Positions 51,296 to 61,423 of a stretch of 64,000 nt of DNA are shown one piece after another. The notes beneath the pieces are model-generated. The model was not told where the DNA came from, searched no databases, and saw only the letters and a program-made list of their open reading frames with translations. Positions within the stretch are counted from its first letter, which is position 1. Every line of letters begins with the position of its first letter. Origin of the DNA: Allobosea sp. BH3. Lineage in GTDB: Bacteria > Pseudomonadota > Alphaproteobacteria > Rhizobiales > Beijerinckiaceae. Location: the NCBI RefSeq assembly GCF_025499465.1, contig NZ_JAIMCA010000006.1, positions 62,001 through 126,000 of the forward strand. Reading direction: 5' to 3'. A program made the position numbers and the translations under genes.

Positions 51296-52273
51296 TCACC
51301 AACGGATCAGGGCAGACCCCCAGGTGAAGCCGCCGCCCATCGCCTCGATCAGCACGAGCTGTCCGGGCTTGATGCGGCCATCGGCATGGGCCTCCGCCAG
51401 CGCCAGCGGAACCGAGGCGGCGGAGGTATTGCCGTGACGATCGACCGTCACGACGACACGGTCGTGTCCGATGCCGAGCTTGTCGGCCGTCGCATCGATG
51501 ATGCGACGATTGGCCTGATGCGGCACGAACCAGTCGATATCGGAGCCGCTGAGCCCCGTCTGCTCGAAGGTGTGCCGCACTGTCTCAGCGAGGTTGTTGA
51601 CCGCGTGGCGGAAAACCTCCCTGCCCTCCATGCGCAGCACGCCGACCGTCTTGGTCGAGCCGGCGCCGCCGTCGACATAGAGCTTGTCCTTGTAGCGCCC
51701 GTCCGAGCGGATATGGGTGGTGAGGATGCCGCGATCGGCCAATGTCCCCTCGCCCGGCACCGCCTTGAGCACGACTGCGCCGGCGCCGTCTCCGAACAGC
51801 ACGCAGGTCGCGCGGTCCTCCCAGTCGAGGATGCGCGAAAAGGTCTCGGCGCCGATCACCAGCGCAGCCCTGGCGCCGCCGGTGGTCAGGAACTTGTCGG
51901 CCGTCGCCAGCGCGAAGACGAAGCCCGAACAGACCGCCTGGATGTCGAAAGCTGCGCCTTCGGTGATGCCGAGCGCGGCCTGGATCTGTGTCGCGGTCGC
52001 GGGAAAGGTATGGTCGGGCGTCGCGGTCGCGACGATGATCAGATCGATCTCCTGCGCGTCGATGCCGGCGTCGGCGATCGCGGCCTGGGCGGCCTTGAGG
52101 CCGAGCGCCGAGGTGGGCTCGTCATCGGCCGCGACATGGCGCTGGTGGATGCCGGTGCGCTGGACGATCCACTCATCATTGGTGTCGACCCTGGCGGCCA
52201 GCTCGGCATTTGTGACGATGCGAGCGGGCAGATAGGAGCCGCAACCCACGACTTGAGAACGCAGAATGGACAA
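51296..52273 (-). CDS. fabH: 3-oxoacyl-ACP synthase III
   Basis: Starts fatty-acid chains by condensing acetyl-CoA with malonyl-ACP. The 325-residue protein has catalytic Cys115 ([11 protein letters not shown]), the His in [11 protein letters not shown] and the Asn in [18 protein letters not shown]-like end ([15 protein letters not shown]). Start TTG 52273 with AAGGAAC upstream, 12 bases after plsX, so the two are co-transcribed. Confidence 0.96.
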   Translation of the reverse strand: MSILRSQVVGCGSYLPARIVTNAELAARVDTNDEWIVQRTGIHQRHVAADDEPTSALGLKAAQAAIADAGIDAQEIDLIIVATATPDHTFPATATQIQAALGITEGAAFDIQAVCSGFVFALATADKFLTTGGARAALVIGAETFSRILDWEDRATCVLFGDGAGAVVLKAVPGEGTLADRGILTTHIRSDGRYKDKLYVDGGAGSTKTVGVLRMEGREVFRHAVNNLAETVRHTFEQTGLSGSDIDWFVPHQANRRIIDATADKLGIGHDRVVVTVDRHGNTSAASVPLALAEAHADGRIKPGQLVLIEAMGGGFTWGSALIRW

Positions 52274-52285
52274 GGAAACCGTTCC

Positions 52286-53344
52286 TTATTCAGCGTCAAC
52301 CGGCTGCGCGGCGGGCAGCTCGGGGCGCGTGCTTGCTGCGACCATCTCGCGGAGCTTCGCCATCAGGTCTTCGCGGGCCATTTCATAGCCGAGTTCGGCC
52401 GCGCTTGCGAAGCCGATGGCATCGGTGCCGCCATGGCTCTTGATGACGATGCCTTCCAGCCCCAGAAAGACGCCGCCGTTGGATTTGCGCGGATCGAGCT
52501 TCTCCCGCAGCGCGGCGAAGGCGCTGCGTGCGAGGATATAGCCGATTTTCGCCATGAACGAACGGTTGATCGCCGCGCGCAGATAGTCGGCGACCTGACG
52601 GGCGGTGCCCTCGGCGGTCTTCAGCGCGATATTGCCGGTGAAGCCCTCGGTCACGACGACATCGACCGTGCCCTTGCCGAGATCATCGCCCTCGACGAAG
52701 CCGTGATAGCTGAGATGCGGCAGGTTGCTCTCGCGCAGGATGCGGCCGGCTTCCTTGACCGCCTCGACGCCCTTGATCTCCTCGACGCCGACATTGAGCA
52801 GGCCAACCGTCGGCCGGTCGATATCGAAGACCACGCGAGCCATGGCCGCGCCCATCACGGCAAGATCGACGAGATGGCGGGCGTCGGCGCCGATGGTGGC
52901 GCCGACATCGAGCACGATGCTCTCGCCGCGCGCCGTGGGCCACAGGCAGGCGATGGCGGGGCGATCGACCTGCGCCATGGACTTCAGGCAGAATTTCGAC
53001 ATCGCCATCAGCGCGCCGGTGTTGCCGGCCGAGACAGTGACATCGGCCTCGCCGGTCTTGGTGGCGTCTATGGCGCGCCACATCGACGACTTGTAGCGGC
53101 CGGCGCGCAGCGCCTGGCTCGGCTTGTCGTCCATCTTCACCGAGACCTCGGTGTGGTGGAAGGTCGTGACCGCCTTGAGCTTGGGGTGCTGATCGATCAG
53201 TGGCAGCACCTGCTTCTCGTCACCGAAGACGACGAAGCGCGCGTCCGGGCGACGTTCCAGCATCAGCGCAGCGCCGGGGATGACGATGGAGGGGCCGTGA
53301 TCCCCGCCCATCGCATCGAGCGCGATTGTAACCGATCGTGTCAT
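52286..53344 (-). CDS. plsX: phosphate acyltransferase
   Basis: A 352-residue PlsX, which makes acyl phosphate from acyl-ACP for phospholipid synthesis by the PlsX/PlsY route. Typical segments: [19 protein letters not shown] at the N-terminus, [31 protein letters not shown], and [17 protein letters not shown]. Upstream of fabH and downstream of the DUF177 gene in the usual order. Confidence 0.97.
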   Translation of the reverse strand: MTRSVTIALDAMGGDHGPSIVIPGAALMLERRPDARFVVFGDEKQVLPLIDQHPKLKAVTTFHHTEVSVKMDDKPSQALRAGRYKSSMWRAIDATKTGEADVTVSAGNTGALMAMSKFCLKSMAQVDRPAIACLWPTARGESIVLDVGATIGADARHLVDLAVMGAAMARVVFDIDRPTVGLLNVGVEEIKGVEAVKEAGRILRESNLPHLSYHGFVEGDDLGKGTVDVVVTEGFTGNIALKTAEGTARQVADYLRAAINRSFMAKIGYILARSAFAALREKLDPRKSNGGVFLGLEGIVIKSHGGTDAIGFASAAELGYEMAREDLMAKLREMVAASTRPELPAAQPVDAE

Positions 53345-53401
53345 GGAGTTCAGGTGTGTCCCGGAAATGGCCGACCTTCGGTGCGGGACGGCTCATAGTG
53401 C

Positions 53402-53440
53402 ATGGGCCCGAAAAGTGGAACCCGAATTCGGAAAGCCCAT
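53402..53440. repeat. palindromic repeat, family C, copy 2
   Basis: Bounded by ATGGGC and GCCCAT with the core CCGAAAAGTGGAACCCGAA. It lies in the 205-base gap between plsX and the DUF177 gene. The AAAAGTGG core links it to the hairpin at 16248-16272. Confidence 0.6.
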
Positions 53441-53549
53441 GCTGGATCAGGGCGCTAAGATCTCGACTCGAACCGAATGTTCAGATCGTGCCCCGGCAGC
53501 GCCGACAATAGCGACTTGAGGCCGCTCCGCAAGACGGCCAAGCGCTGCT

Positions 53550-54104
53550 TTACTCATCTCGCTTCAGCTTTGCCAACCCCGCGAAGGGCGATTCCGATCC
53601 CGGCTCGGCCGCCGGCGCATCAAAGTTGACTCCCGGCTTGCGCGGATAGGGATCAAGCGCCAGCGCCAGGAATTCGAGCGTGACGGTGCCGAGATCGATG
53701 ACGCCGTCATGGATAGGCTCGGGCGGATCCTCCTCGTTGAGCAGCACCTCGATGTCGATCTCGGCGTCATCTCTCTCGCCACGGCGGGAGGCCGCGCTGG
53801 TCTCGTCCTCGGGCGCGAAGTCGAGCTTCACCGGTACGTCGAGCTTCACCGGGAACGGGTCGAGCGTGACAACGCAGGTCTGGTGCAGCCGCGCCGCGAT
53901 GCGGCCCTCCAGCTTCACCCTGTCGCCATTGCGCGAGAGGAGATAGCGCGCCTCCAGCGCTTCGAGCGAGGCGAGGCCCAGCATCGCGGAGATCGCCGAG
54001 AGCCGGCTCTCTTCAGCGCGGACGACAACCTCGCTGCCGCGCTGGCGGATGGTCTCGACGCGGAGCGGATGGCTCAGCGGCAGGGAGGGTGGGTGATCAG
54101 ACAT
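53550..54104 (-). CDS. DUF177 / YceD-family protein
   Basis: A 184-residue protein. Start ATG 54104 is chosen because the family begins just after it; the frame runs on to 54332 over the chaperone gene. Features: VTLDPFPVKLDVPVKLDF in the centre (the family TCVVTLDP strand, without the usual zinc-binding Cys pairs) and the acidic EEDPPEPIHDGVIDLGTVTLEFLAL. DUF177 proteins are encoded before rpmF or plsX and are linked to 23S rRNA maturation in other organisms. Overlaps the upstream gene by 8 bases. Confidence 0.9.
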   Translation of the reverse strand: MSDHPPSLPLSHPLRVETIRQRGSEVVVRAEESRLSAISAMLGLASLEALEARYLLSRNGDRVKLEGRIAARLHQTCVVTLDPFPVKLDVPVKLDFAPEDETSAASRRGERDDAEIDIEVLLNEEDPPEPIHDGVIDLGTVTLEFLALALDPYPRKPGVNFDAPAAEPGSESPFAGLAKLKRDE

Positions 54105-54654
54105 GGCTCGCCTCCTGACCCGAAAAATCCTGCCCGCCCAAGGTCGGGAACAGGTCCTCCCGACTGAGGATAGCGTCGAGGTCCATCTGCGCCAGATAGC
54201 CCTGGGCCACGCGGATATGGGCTGCAAGCGCGGCTGCGCCTTCCGGCGCGCAGGCGTTGCGCCCGAGCGCCTCAGCCAGCATCTGCGTGCCTGGTGCCAC
54301 CAAAGCCGCCTCATAGGCCTGCACGCGGCCATAGAACATCTGGCCGATCTTCTTCATGTGCTTGGGCACGGCGACGTCGCTGATGCCACCGTTGCGGAAG
54401 CCGAGCTCCAGATAGGCGAAGCAGGCGTCGACCAACTCCTGCGCCAGATCGGAGGCGGGGGGCGGCAATTCACGCAGGCGCCGCAGCACCAGCAAGGCAT
54501 GCAGCGTGAGCGATTCGAAACGGCCCTCGAAACTGTCGGGAATTCCGCCTTCGCCATAGAGCTGAGGCCGTCGCGACGCTTCGGCGACGCGCCCGAACAA
54601 CGCATCCACAGAGGCTCGCCGACTGGCGCGCTTGCCGAACAATCCGAAAATCAA
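54097..54654 (-). CDS. ubiquinol-cytochrome c chaperone family protein
   Basis: A 185-residue protein of the CBP3/UQCC1-like family (TTG start at 54654). Key segments: YGEGGIPDSFEGRFESLTLHALLVLRRL (split by helices), AQELVDACFAYLELGFRNGG, and DVAVPKHMKKIGQMFYGRVQAYEAAL, which is the family hallmark. Thought to help assembly of the cytochrome bc1 complex. Co-transcribed with the DUF177 gene and divergent from the BamE gene, the usual alphaproteobacterial arrangement. Confidence 0.9.
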   Translation of the reverse strand: MIFGLFGKRASRRASVDALFGRVAEASRRPQLYGEGGIPDSFEGRFESLTLHALLVLRRLRELPPPASDLAQELVDACFAYLELGFRNGGISDVAVPKHMKKIGQMFYGRVQAYEAALVAPGTQMLAEALGRNACAPEGAAALAAHIRVAQGYLAQMDLDAILSREDLFPTLGGQDFSGQEASHV

Positions 54655-54789
54655 CTGTTTGCCTGCGCCCCACGTTGCCGCGGGCGTCCTCGCCTTGCCA
54701 AAGCCATGCTCGGGCGTTACGCCAAGCCCTACCCTTTTGACAAGCGGCTTGGATCATCCGAGCCGTGCTCGCCTTTGGATCGTGCCGGC

Positions 54790-55281
54790 ATGACCCTTCT
54801 GACCCGCCGCACGGCTCTGCTCGGAGCCCTTGCGACCTCGTCCCTGTTGCTGGCCGGCTGCGGCCCCGATGCCGGCGGTTTCGTTCTACCGACGTCCGCG
54901 GGCCTGAACGAGACTTTCGCCCGCGGCTTCGTGATGGATGACGGGCTGATCGCGCAGGTGAAGCCCGGCATGGATGTGCAGGCCGTGCTGCAACTGCTCG
55001 GCACACCCTCGACGACCTCGACCGTCGGCAACCGCACCTTCTACTATATCAGCCAGACGATGCGCCGCCGCGTCCAGTTCATGGACCCGCAGGTCATCGA
55101 TCAGCAGGTGCTGGTGATCTATTTCAACAAGGGCTTCAAGGTGGAGCGCATTGCCCGCTACGGGCTGCAGGACGGCGTGATCTTCGACTTCATCAGCCGC
55201 ACCACCCCGGCGGGCGGCGAGGAGCAGAGCTTCCTGCGCAACCTGTTCAAGGGCGTCACCAAGTTCAACCCGCTGGGCTAA
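54790..55281 (+). CDS. bamE: outer-membrane assembly lipoprotein BamE (SmpA/OmlA)
   Basis: A 163-residue lipoprotein. The signal peptide ends in the lipobox LLAGC with Cys24. The SmpA/OmlA domain starts at LIAQVKPGMDVQAVLQLLGTP and continues with GNRTFYYIS and VLVIYFNKGFKVERIARYG. It is a small accessory part of the BAM complex that inserts beta-barrels. Ribosome site weak; ATG 54790 gives the standard signal length. Confidence 0.93.
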   Translation: MTLLTRRTALLGALATSSLLLAGCGPDAGGFVLPTSAGLNETFARGFVMDDGLIAQVKPGMDVQAVLQLLGTPSTTSTVGNRTFYYISQTMRRRVQFMDPQVIDQQVLVIYFNKGFKVERIARYGLQDGVIFDFISRTTPAGGEEQSFLRNLFKGVTKFNPLG

Positions 55282-55305
55282 GCTCTCCCGATCAGCTCCC
55301 AAAAG

Positions 55306-55337
55306 AAAAACCCCGCGGCCGGCGCCGCGGGGTTTTT
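55306..55337. terminator. bidirectional terminator after bamE
   Basis: A 14-bp stem AAAAACCCCGCGGC / GCCGCGGGGTTTTT with a CGGC loop. It works for bamE (+) and for the converging EamA transporter gene (-). Confidence 0.9.
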
Positions 55338-55357
55338 CATATGTGCTGTCGCGCCTG

Positions 55358-56281
55358 TCACCCTGCCGTGCCCGAACGCCGCTCCGGCAGGGTCATCGCC
55401 ATGACGCCGAGGACCACCAGAGCGAGGCCGGCCCAGGCCGTGGGGCTCAATGTCTCGCCGAGGAAGACGAGGCCGATGGCGACGCCGATCGGCACACGCA
55501 GATACGCCACGGCCGTCGTGCCGACCGAGCCGAGCGTGCGGATCAGCCGGAAATAGATGGCGAAGGCGAGCGCGGTCGAAACCACCGACAGGGCGAGAAG
55601 CGCGAGTAGGGACTCGGTGGACGGCGCCAATGTCCAGGGCCGGTCGACGACGAGTGCTGCCGGGATCAGCAGCGCCGTACCGGCCAGCATCGAGCCCGCT
55701 GCCGGCAGAAGCGGGTCCATGCCCGTGAAGTGACGGCCAAAGAGCGCGGCGCAGGCATAGGCGACAGTGGCCGCGATGATGGCGAGCTGCGGCAGAACGG
55801 CACCGCCGAGCCCGGTGAAGGCATCGACACCGACGATCAGCGTGATGCCGGCGAGGCCTGCTGCGACGCCGAGGCCCTTGCGCCAGTCTGGTCGCTTCAT
55901 GGGAGCGAGCACCAGAGAGATCAGGAAGACGAAGACTGGGGTCGTGCCGTTGAGGATCGAGGCGAGACCGGCGTCGACGCTCTTTTCCGCCCAGGCGATC
56001 AGGGTGAAGGGGAAGACGCTGTTGAGCAGAGCCTGGGTCGTGAAGCGCCGCCATGCGGTCCGGTCCCGCGGCATCCGCAAGCCCCGCCAGCGGATGACGG
56101 CGAGCAGGATCAGCCCGGCGATCAGCGTGCGGGCCGCGATCAGGGTCAGCGGCGGGATGGTCTCGACGCCGACCTTGATGAAGCTGTAGGAGCCGCCCCA
56201 GAGCGTGGCGAGCGTGAGCAAAAGGACGAGCTCGGTGGCGCGGTTGGTGGAGGCAGGGGTTTCGAGCGTTTGCGTGGACAT
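55358..56281 (-). CDS. EamA/DMT-family drug/metabolite transporter
   Basis: A 307-residue protein with ten predicted helices in two EamA repeats (first TLATLWGGSYSFIKVGVETI, second FALATFFG-like AYACAALFGRHFTGM and GTTAVAYLRVPIGVAIG). ATG 56281 has a GAGGAAGAG box. Probably exports or imports a small metabolite; substrate unknown. Single gene. Confidence 0.9.
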   Translation of the reverse strand: MSTQTLETPASTNRATELVLLLTLATLWGGSYSFIKVGVETIPPLTLIAARTLIAGLILLAVIRWRGLRMPRDRTAWRRFTTQALLNSVFPFTLIAWAEKSVDAGLASILNGTTPVFVFLISLVLAPMKRPDWRKGLGVAAGLAGITLIVGVDAFTGLGGAVLPQLAIIAATVAYACAALFGRHFTGMDPLLPAAGSMLAGTALLIPAALVVDRPWTLAPSTESLLALLALSVVSTALAFAIYFRLIRTLGSVGTTAVAYLRVPIGVAIGLVFLGETLSPTAWAGLALVVLGVMAMTLPERRSGTAG

Positions 56282-56433
56282 GGTCTCTTCCTCAATTCGG
56301 CGAGACCATGCCATCAATGCCGCGCGACAGCAGGCGGCAACACTACGCTCTCGGCCGTAACTTTCGCACCCAGTCCGACAGCTTTCGAAGTTGATTCAAG
56401 CCGGGCGCGCAGAGCGTTGCCGGAAAAGGAAAA

Positions 56434-56453
56434 CCCGCGGCTCTCGCCGCGGG
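56434..56453 (-). terminator. terminator of hppA
   Basis: Stem CCCGCGGC / GCCGCGGG with a TCTC loop. On the - strand it is followed by a TTTTCCTTTTCC tract. It begins 28 bases after the hppA stop. Confidence 0.75.
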
Positions 56454-56480
56454 CTTTCCGTCTCTTGGAGATACCTTCGA

Positions 56481-58637
56481 TCAGCTATGCGCCAGGATCG
56501 CCAGCAGCAGGAGCGCGATGATGTTGGTGATCTTGATCGCGGGGTTCACGGCGGGGCCCGCCGTGTCCTTGTAGGGGTCGCCGACGGTGTCGCCCGTCAC
56601 CGAAGCCTTGTGGGCATCCGAGCCCTTGAGGTGGCGCACGCCGTCCTTGTCGACGAAGCCGTCCTCGAAGCTCTTCTTGGCGTTGTCCCAGGCGCCGCCG
56701 CCCGAGGTCATCGAGATCGCGACGAAAATGCCGGTGACGATGACGCCCATCAGCATGGCGCCGAGGGAGGCGAAGGCGTTGTTCTTGCCGGCGATCGCGT
56801 AGATCACGAAATAGGTCACGATCGGCGCCAGCACCGGCAGCAGCGAGGGCACGACCATTTCCTTGATCGCGGCCTTGGTCAGCAGATCCACCGCACGCGC
56901 GTAATCGGGCCGCTCCGTGCCTTGCATGATGCCCGGCTTCTCGCGGAACTGCCGGCGCACCTCTTCGACCACCGAGCCTGCCGCGCGCCCGACCGCCGTC
57001 ATGCCCATGCCGCCGAAGAGGAAGGGGATCAGGCCGCCGAGCAGCAAGCCGACGACGACGTAGGGGTTCGACAGGGAGAAGTCGACCGTGACACCCTTGA
57101 AGTACTGGAAGGCCGTGCTGCCGGCCTTGTTGGCCTCGGAGATGAAGAAATTCAGGTCCGAGGTATAGGCCGCGAAGAGCACAAGTGCGCCGAGGCCGGC
57201 CGAGCCGATGGCATAGCCCTTGGTGACCGCCTTGGTGGTGTTGCCGACGGCGTCGAGCGCGTCGGTGGAGTGGCGCACCTCCTTGGGCAGGCCCGCCATC
57301 TCGGCGATGCCGCCGGCATTGTCCGTCACCGGGCCGAAGGCATCGAGCGCCACGACCACGCCGGCCAGAGCCAACATGGCGGTGGTGGCGATGGCGATGC
57401 CGAAGAGGCCGGCGAGCGTGTAGGAGGCGATGATGCCGGCGATGATCACGATGGTCGGCAGCGCCGTCGATTCCAAGGATACCGCGAGGCCCTGGATGAC
57501 GTTGGTGCCGTGGCCCGTTACCGAGGCCTGGGCGATGGAGACGACCGGGCGCTTGCCGGTGCCGGTGTAGTATTCGGTGATGACGACGATGAGGAGCGTC
57601 ACGGCCAGGCCGACCAGCGCGCAGCTGAAGAGCTTGCCCGAGGTAAAGGTGACGTTCTGGACCGTGGTGAAGGAAGCGTCGAAGCCTCCGAACATCAGGT
57701 AGTTCACGGCCGCGATCGCTCCGATCGAGAGCACGCCGGCAGCGATGAAGCCCTTGTAGAGCGCCCCCATGATCGACTGGTTGGCGCCGAGCTTCACGAA
57801 GAAGGTGCCGATGATCGAGGTGACGATGCAGGCCGCGCCGATCGCCATGGGATAGAGCATCATCGTGCCGAGCACCGGCTGGCCGGCGAAGAAGATCGCG
57901 GCAAGGACCATCGTCGCGACCAGCGTCACCGCATAGGTCTCGAACAGGTCGGCGGCCATGCCGGCGCAGTCGCCGACATTGTCGCCGACATTGTCGGCGA
58001 TGGTCGCCGGGTTGCGCGGATCATCCTCCGGGATGCCGGCCTCGACCTTGCCGACGAGGTCGGCGCCAACATCGGCGCCCTTGGTGAAGATGCCGCCGCC
58101 GAGACGGGCGAAGATCGAGATCAGCGAGGCACCGAAACCGAGCGCCACCAGCGAATCGATCACCGTGCGGCTGGAGGGCTGGAAGCCGAGCCAGGAGGTC
58201 AGGACGCCGTAGTAGACGGCGACGCCGAGCAGGGCGAGGCCTGCGACGAGCATGCCGGTGACCGCACCCGCCTTGAAAGCGACGTCGAGGCCTTCTCCAA
58301 GCGACTGCATCGCGGCCTGAGCCGTGCGGACGTTCGCGCGCACCGATACGTTCATGCCGATGAAGCCGGCCGCGCCGGAGAGCACGGCGCCGATCAGGAA
58401 GCCGACAGCCACCCATTTGCCGAGCAGCCAGGCGAGCGCAATGAAAAGAACGACGCCGACCATGGCGATGGTCACGTATTGGCGCTTGAGATAGGCCTGC
58501 GCGCCCTCGGCCACCGCGCCGGAAATCTCCTGCATGCGCTGGTTGCCGGCATCGCGCTTCATGACGTCGCCATAGGCCCAGATGCCGTAGGCTATCGACA
58601 GCGCACTCAATATAATGATGAGAAGCAGAGCTGACAT
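56481..58637 (-). CDS. hppA: membrane-bound H+-translocating pyrophosphatase
   Basis: A 718-residue, about 16-helix proton pump driven by pyrophosphate hydrolysis. Substrate motifs: [11 protein letters not shown] and the acidic [20 protein letters not shown], plus a second acidic cluster near the C-terminus ([15 protein letters not shown]). Lys469 in [10 protein letters not shown] is the residue that marks the K+-independent class. ATG 58637 has an AGGAAAA box. Scavenges energy from biosynthetic PPi and exports protons. Confidence 0.96.
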   Translation of the reverse strand: MSALLLIIILSALSIAYGIWAYGDVMKRDAGNQRMQEISGAVAEGAQAYLKRQYVTIAMVGVVLFIALAWLLGKWVAVGFLIGAVLSGAAGFIGMNVSVRANVRTAQAAMQSLGEGLDVAFKAGAVTGMLVAGLALLGVAVYYGVLTSWLGFQPSSRTVIDSLVALGFGASLISIFARLGGGIFTKGADVGADLVGKVEAGIPEDDPRNPATIADNVGDNVGDCAGMAADLFETYAVTLVATMVLAAIFFAGQPVLGTMMLYPMAIGAACIVTSIIGTFFVKLGANQSIMGALYKGFIAAGVLSIGAIAAVNYLMFGGFDASFTTVQNVTFTSGKLFSCALVGLAVTLLIVVITEYYTGTGKRPVVSIAQASVTGHGTNVIQGLAVSLESTALPTIVIIAGIIASYTLAGLFGIAIATTAMLALAGVVVALDAFGPVTDNAGGIAEMAGLPKEVRHSTDALDAVGNTTKAVTKGYAIGSAGLGALVLFAAYTSDLNFFISEANKAGSTAFQYFKGVTVDFSLSNPYVVVGLLLGGLIPFLFGGMGMTAVGRAAGSVVEEVRRQFREKPGIMQGTERPDYARAVDLLTKAAIKEMVVPSLLPVLAPIVTYFVIYAIAGKNNAFASLGAMLMGVIVTGIFVAISMTSGGGAWDNAKKSFEDGFVDKDGVRHLKGSDAHKASVTGDTVGDPYKDTAGPAVNPAIKITNIIALLLLAILAHS

Positions 58638-58887
58638 TCGTTTTCCTGACCTTGGTGCTTCCGAGCCGTCGGGAGCGTTGTCGCTCCGCTTTTGCAGCAT
58701 TGGACGTCAGCCAACGAAAAAACGGGCCCTGAAGACTATAGGCCCGCCTCGCGTCGCCAGTGTCAGGCGAATTTGTGGCAAGTTTCGACGGAGAGCGCAA
58801 ACGCTGTGTTTGCGTTTTGGTCCAGTTGGAAGCTTGCTGCACAGCCGGCGCGGCAGCGCCTGCCCCAAGGGCCGCGCGAAGCGCGTT

Positions 58888-59316
58888 CTAAAGGCGCCCT
58901 CCGGGCAGTTGGCTGGCCTGCTTCACCCAGTCGGCGAGCCGGGATTCATCGAGCTCGTCGCGCTCGTGGATGTCGAAGTAACGGGTCTCAGGATGCTTTG
59001 AGGTGCCGGGTGGAATCGGCTCCAGCGCAGTGCCGCGGAAGAAGGTCAGCTTCACGTATCGGGTGAAGCAGTGGAAGCTGAGGAACCAGCCCTGCCCCGC
59101 CAGCCCATAGAACGGCGAATTCCATTTCACGGCCTTGCGGACATCCGGCACCGTCCGGACGACGAGGGCGTCCAGGCGTCGGCCGAGTTCGCTCTTCCAG
59201 CCGGGCATGGCGGCGATATAGGCCTGTACGGGCTCGTCGCCATCGCCCTTGGCTATTTGAGGATTGCCGCCGGACAATAAGACGACACCGGATGATGGAG
59301 GAGATCGTTCGGCCAT
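58888..59316 (-). CDS. DUF1801 (YdhG/YjbR-like) protein
   Basis: A 142-residue soluble protein. The DUF1801 core reads VQAYIAAMPGWKSELGRRLDAL, then VRKAVKWNSPFYG (the family W-x-P-x-Y/F signature), FLSFHCFTRYVKLTFFRG and a Lys/Asp-rich end. ATG 59316 with AGGAG 7 bases upstream. Function not established for the family (frataxin-like fold). It follows the ureidoglycine aminohydrolase gene by 38 bases and may be co-transcribed. Confidence 0.88.
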   Translation of the reverse strand: MAERSPPSSGVVLLSGGNPQIAKGDGDEPVQAYIAAMPGWKSELGRRLDALVVRTVPDVRKAVKWNSPFYGLAGQGWFLSFHCFTRYVKLTFFRGTALEPIPPGTSKHPETRYFDIHERDELDESRLADWVKQASQLPGGRL

Positions 59317-59354
59317 GCGCTCGCTCCTGATCTCCCTGTCGATGCTGCCTTCCG

Positions 59355-60155
59355 TCAGAGCGCGAAGTCCCGATTCACGTTCTTGTAGAGCAGGTAGCAG
59401 GCGTCGCCATGGCCAGTCGGGTAGAACTGCTGGGGGCAAAAGCCGCCCATCCAGATGAAGTCCCGCTCCCAGATCTCGTGCCAGTCCTGATCCAGGAAAT
59501 AGAGCCCCTGCCCTTCGAGCATGTAGAGGCCGTGCTCCATCACATGGGTCTCGACCGCCGGGAAGCAGACGCCCGGCTTGAACCACATCAGGTTCATCTC
59601 GAAGTCGAAACGCATGTCGCCATAGGGCAGCAGGAACTGAAAGCCTCGCCCCTCCATGCCGGTGTGATTCGTCATCGGCACGGCGTCGCGATGCGAGAGA
59701 ATCGGCTCCGGCACCGCCAGGCCCGCGGCGAGCTCATAGCTCTTGCGCAAGGCCAGCACGCGGGCCGGACCAGTCGATTCGTTGTGCAGGGTGAAGGGCG
59801 ACGCCGGCGGCAGATAGGCGAATCCGCCCTCCGTCAGCGGCTTCGGAGCGCCGCCCGCGATCCCGAAGGCGACCTCGCCGGAGAGGACGTAGAAGAAGTG
59901 CTGCACGCCCTCCTCGGCGAAGGAGGCCGGTGTGCCGCCGCCGGGGGCGATTTCGAGGACGTATTGGGCGAAGGCAGCGCCGAGAACAGGCGCCGCCAGG
60001 ACGCGTACGACAGTGTCCCGATATTGCGGCAGGCGGCTGATCAGCACGCCTTCGGGCGGCATGAAGGCGTAGTTCGGCCGCACGATACCGCGGTTATGGC
60101 CGATCGCGCCGGGAGGCACGCGGCCGGTGGCGGGCGGAAAGGTGCGGTCGTTCAT
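59355..60155 (-). CDS. allE: (S)-ureidoglycine aminohydrolase
   Basis: A 266-residue bicupin. The N-terminal cupin includes EEGVQHFFYVLSGEVAF. The C-terminal cupin has the Mn site in ETHVMEHGLYMLEGQG and a final FIWMGGFCPQQFYPTG, both typical of AllE/UGHY. It releases ammonia from (S)-ureidoglycine in allantoin breakdown. ATG 60155 has GGAG upstream. No other allantoin gene is adjacent. An MFS transporter precedes it by 29 bases and may import a purine-derived ureide. Confidence 0.92.
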   Translation of the reverse strand: MNDRTFPPATGRVPPGAIGHNRGIVRPNYAFMPPEGVLISRLPQYRDTVVRVLAAPVLGAAFAQYVLEIAPGGGTPASFAEEGVQHFFYVLSGEVAFGIAGGAPKPLTEGGFAYLPPASPFTLHNESTGPARVLALRKSYELAAGLAVPEPILSHRDAVPMTNHTGMEGRGFQFLLPYGDMRFDFEMNLMWFKPGVCFPAVETHVMEHGLYMLEGQGLYFLDQDWHEIWERDFIWMGGFCPQQFYPTGHGDACYLLYKNVNRDFAL

Positions 60156-60184
60156 GGTGTCGTCTCCGGCAAGGCCCCGCGCGC

Positions 60185-61387
60185 TCAGACTGCGGCCGGG
60201 CGCTGGAAACGTTGCCATGCCACCATCAGAAGCGCGAGCGCAACCGGCGGGAAGACGAGCCAGTTGACGGTCTCCCAGCCGCCATGGCTCAGCAGGCCGC
60301 CGGCCGAGAAGGAGGCGATGGCGACCGAGCCGAAGACGAGGAAGTCGTTGGCCGCCTGCACCTTCACCCGCTCCTCGGGTCGGTAGCAGTCCGTTACCAT
60401 GGCCGTGGCGCCGATGAAGCCGAAGTTCCAACCGACGCCGAGCAGGATCAGCACCACCCAGAAATGCGCGACGGTCAGGCCGGTGAGCCCCACCACGGCC
60501 GCGAGCGCCGTCAGCGCCAAGCCTGCCACGGTCACGGTTCCCTTGCCGAAGCGCGCGATCAGCCTGCCGGTGAAGAAGCTCGGCCCGAACATCGAGAGCA
60601 CATGCCACTGGATGCCGAGCGCGGCATCGCCGACCGAATGGCCGCAGGCGACCATCGCCATCGGCGCCGCCGTCATGACGAAGCTCATCAGCCCGTAGGC
60701 GACGAGCGCGGCCGTAACAGAGGCTATGAACTTGGGTTGGCGCATGATCTCGCCGAGCGGGCGGCCGCCGTCGGCATGGACGACCGGGACAGGCGGCGCG
60801 CGCAGCTGCGAGACGATGAAGATCGCCAGCAGCGCGAGGCAGCCCTGCGCGAGGAAGCTCGCGGCAAAGGGCGCGGCCGGGGTGAGATCGCGCGTCCAGT
60901 AGACCGATTGCGGGCCGATAACGCCCGCGGCCAGCCCGCCGACCATGACCCAGGAGATGGCGCGCGGGCGGAAGCTCTCGCTCGCCGTATCTGCAGCGGC
61001 GAACCTGTAGCTCTGTACGAAAGAGCCGTAGAGGCCGCAGATGAAAGTCCCGAGGCAGAAAAGCCAGAACAGCCGGAGCGTCGCGCCGCCGGCGGCGAGG
61101 CTCGCGCCGGATGCCCCGATCAGCGCGCCGATGAGATAACCACTGCGGCGGCCGAGCCGGCGCATCACGATGGCGGCCGGAATGACGCCGGTGGCGATGC
61201 CGAGCTGCAACAGACTGACCGGCACCGTCGCGAAGGCTTTATCCGCTACGAGCTGTGCGCCGACGATGCCTCCAAGCGAGATGATGATCGCCGGATTGGC
61301 GCCGCCGAGTGCCTGTGCGCCGGCAAGCACCAGCGCGTTGCGCTTGGCAAGCCGATCGCCGTCGAGGGGCTGAACGTGCTGGTTCAT
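60185..61387 (-). CDS. MFS transporter
   Basis: A 400-residue protein with 12 helices. ATG 61387 has AAGGCGG upstream. Typical cytoplasmic loop 2-3 MRRLGRRSGYLIGALIGASG (motif A-like), and a second half starting at FIASVTAALVAYGLM. It resembles the YbfB/Bcr-like uncharacterised branch of the family. It is co-transcribed with allE, so a ureide or purine substrate is possible (inference). Confidence 0.88.
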   Translation of the reverse strand: MNQHVQPLDGDRLAKRNALVLAGAQALGGANPAIIISLGGIVGAQLVADKAFATVPVSLLQLGIATGVIPAAIVMRRLGRRSGYLIGALIGASGASLAAGGATLRLFWLFCLGTFICGLYGSFVQSYRFAAADTASESFRPRAISWVMVGGLAAGVIGPQSVYWTRDLTPAAPFAASFLAQGCLALLAIFIVSQLRAPPVPVVHADGGRPLGEIMRQPKFIASVTAALVAYGLMSFVMTAAPMAMVACGHSVGDAALGIQWHVLSMFGPSFFTGRLIARFGKGTVTVAGLALTALAAVVGLTGLTVAHFWVVLILLGVGWNFGFIGATAMVTDCYRPEERVKVQAANDFLVFGSVAIASFSAGGLLSHGGWETVNWLVFPPVALALLMVAWQRFQRPAAV

Positions 61388-61423
61388 CACAATGCCGCCT
61401 TGCGGCCGCGTGATGCGCCGCTT

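Noticed and set aside
56391-58634. 747-codon open frame on the + strand opposite hppA
   Set aside because: It mirrors hppA almost exactly and is rich in Arg, Asp, Gly and His with no family resemblance. It is the antisense shadow expected from GC-rich codon use.
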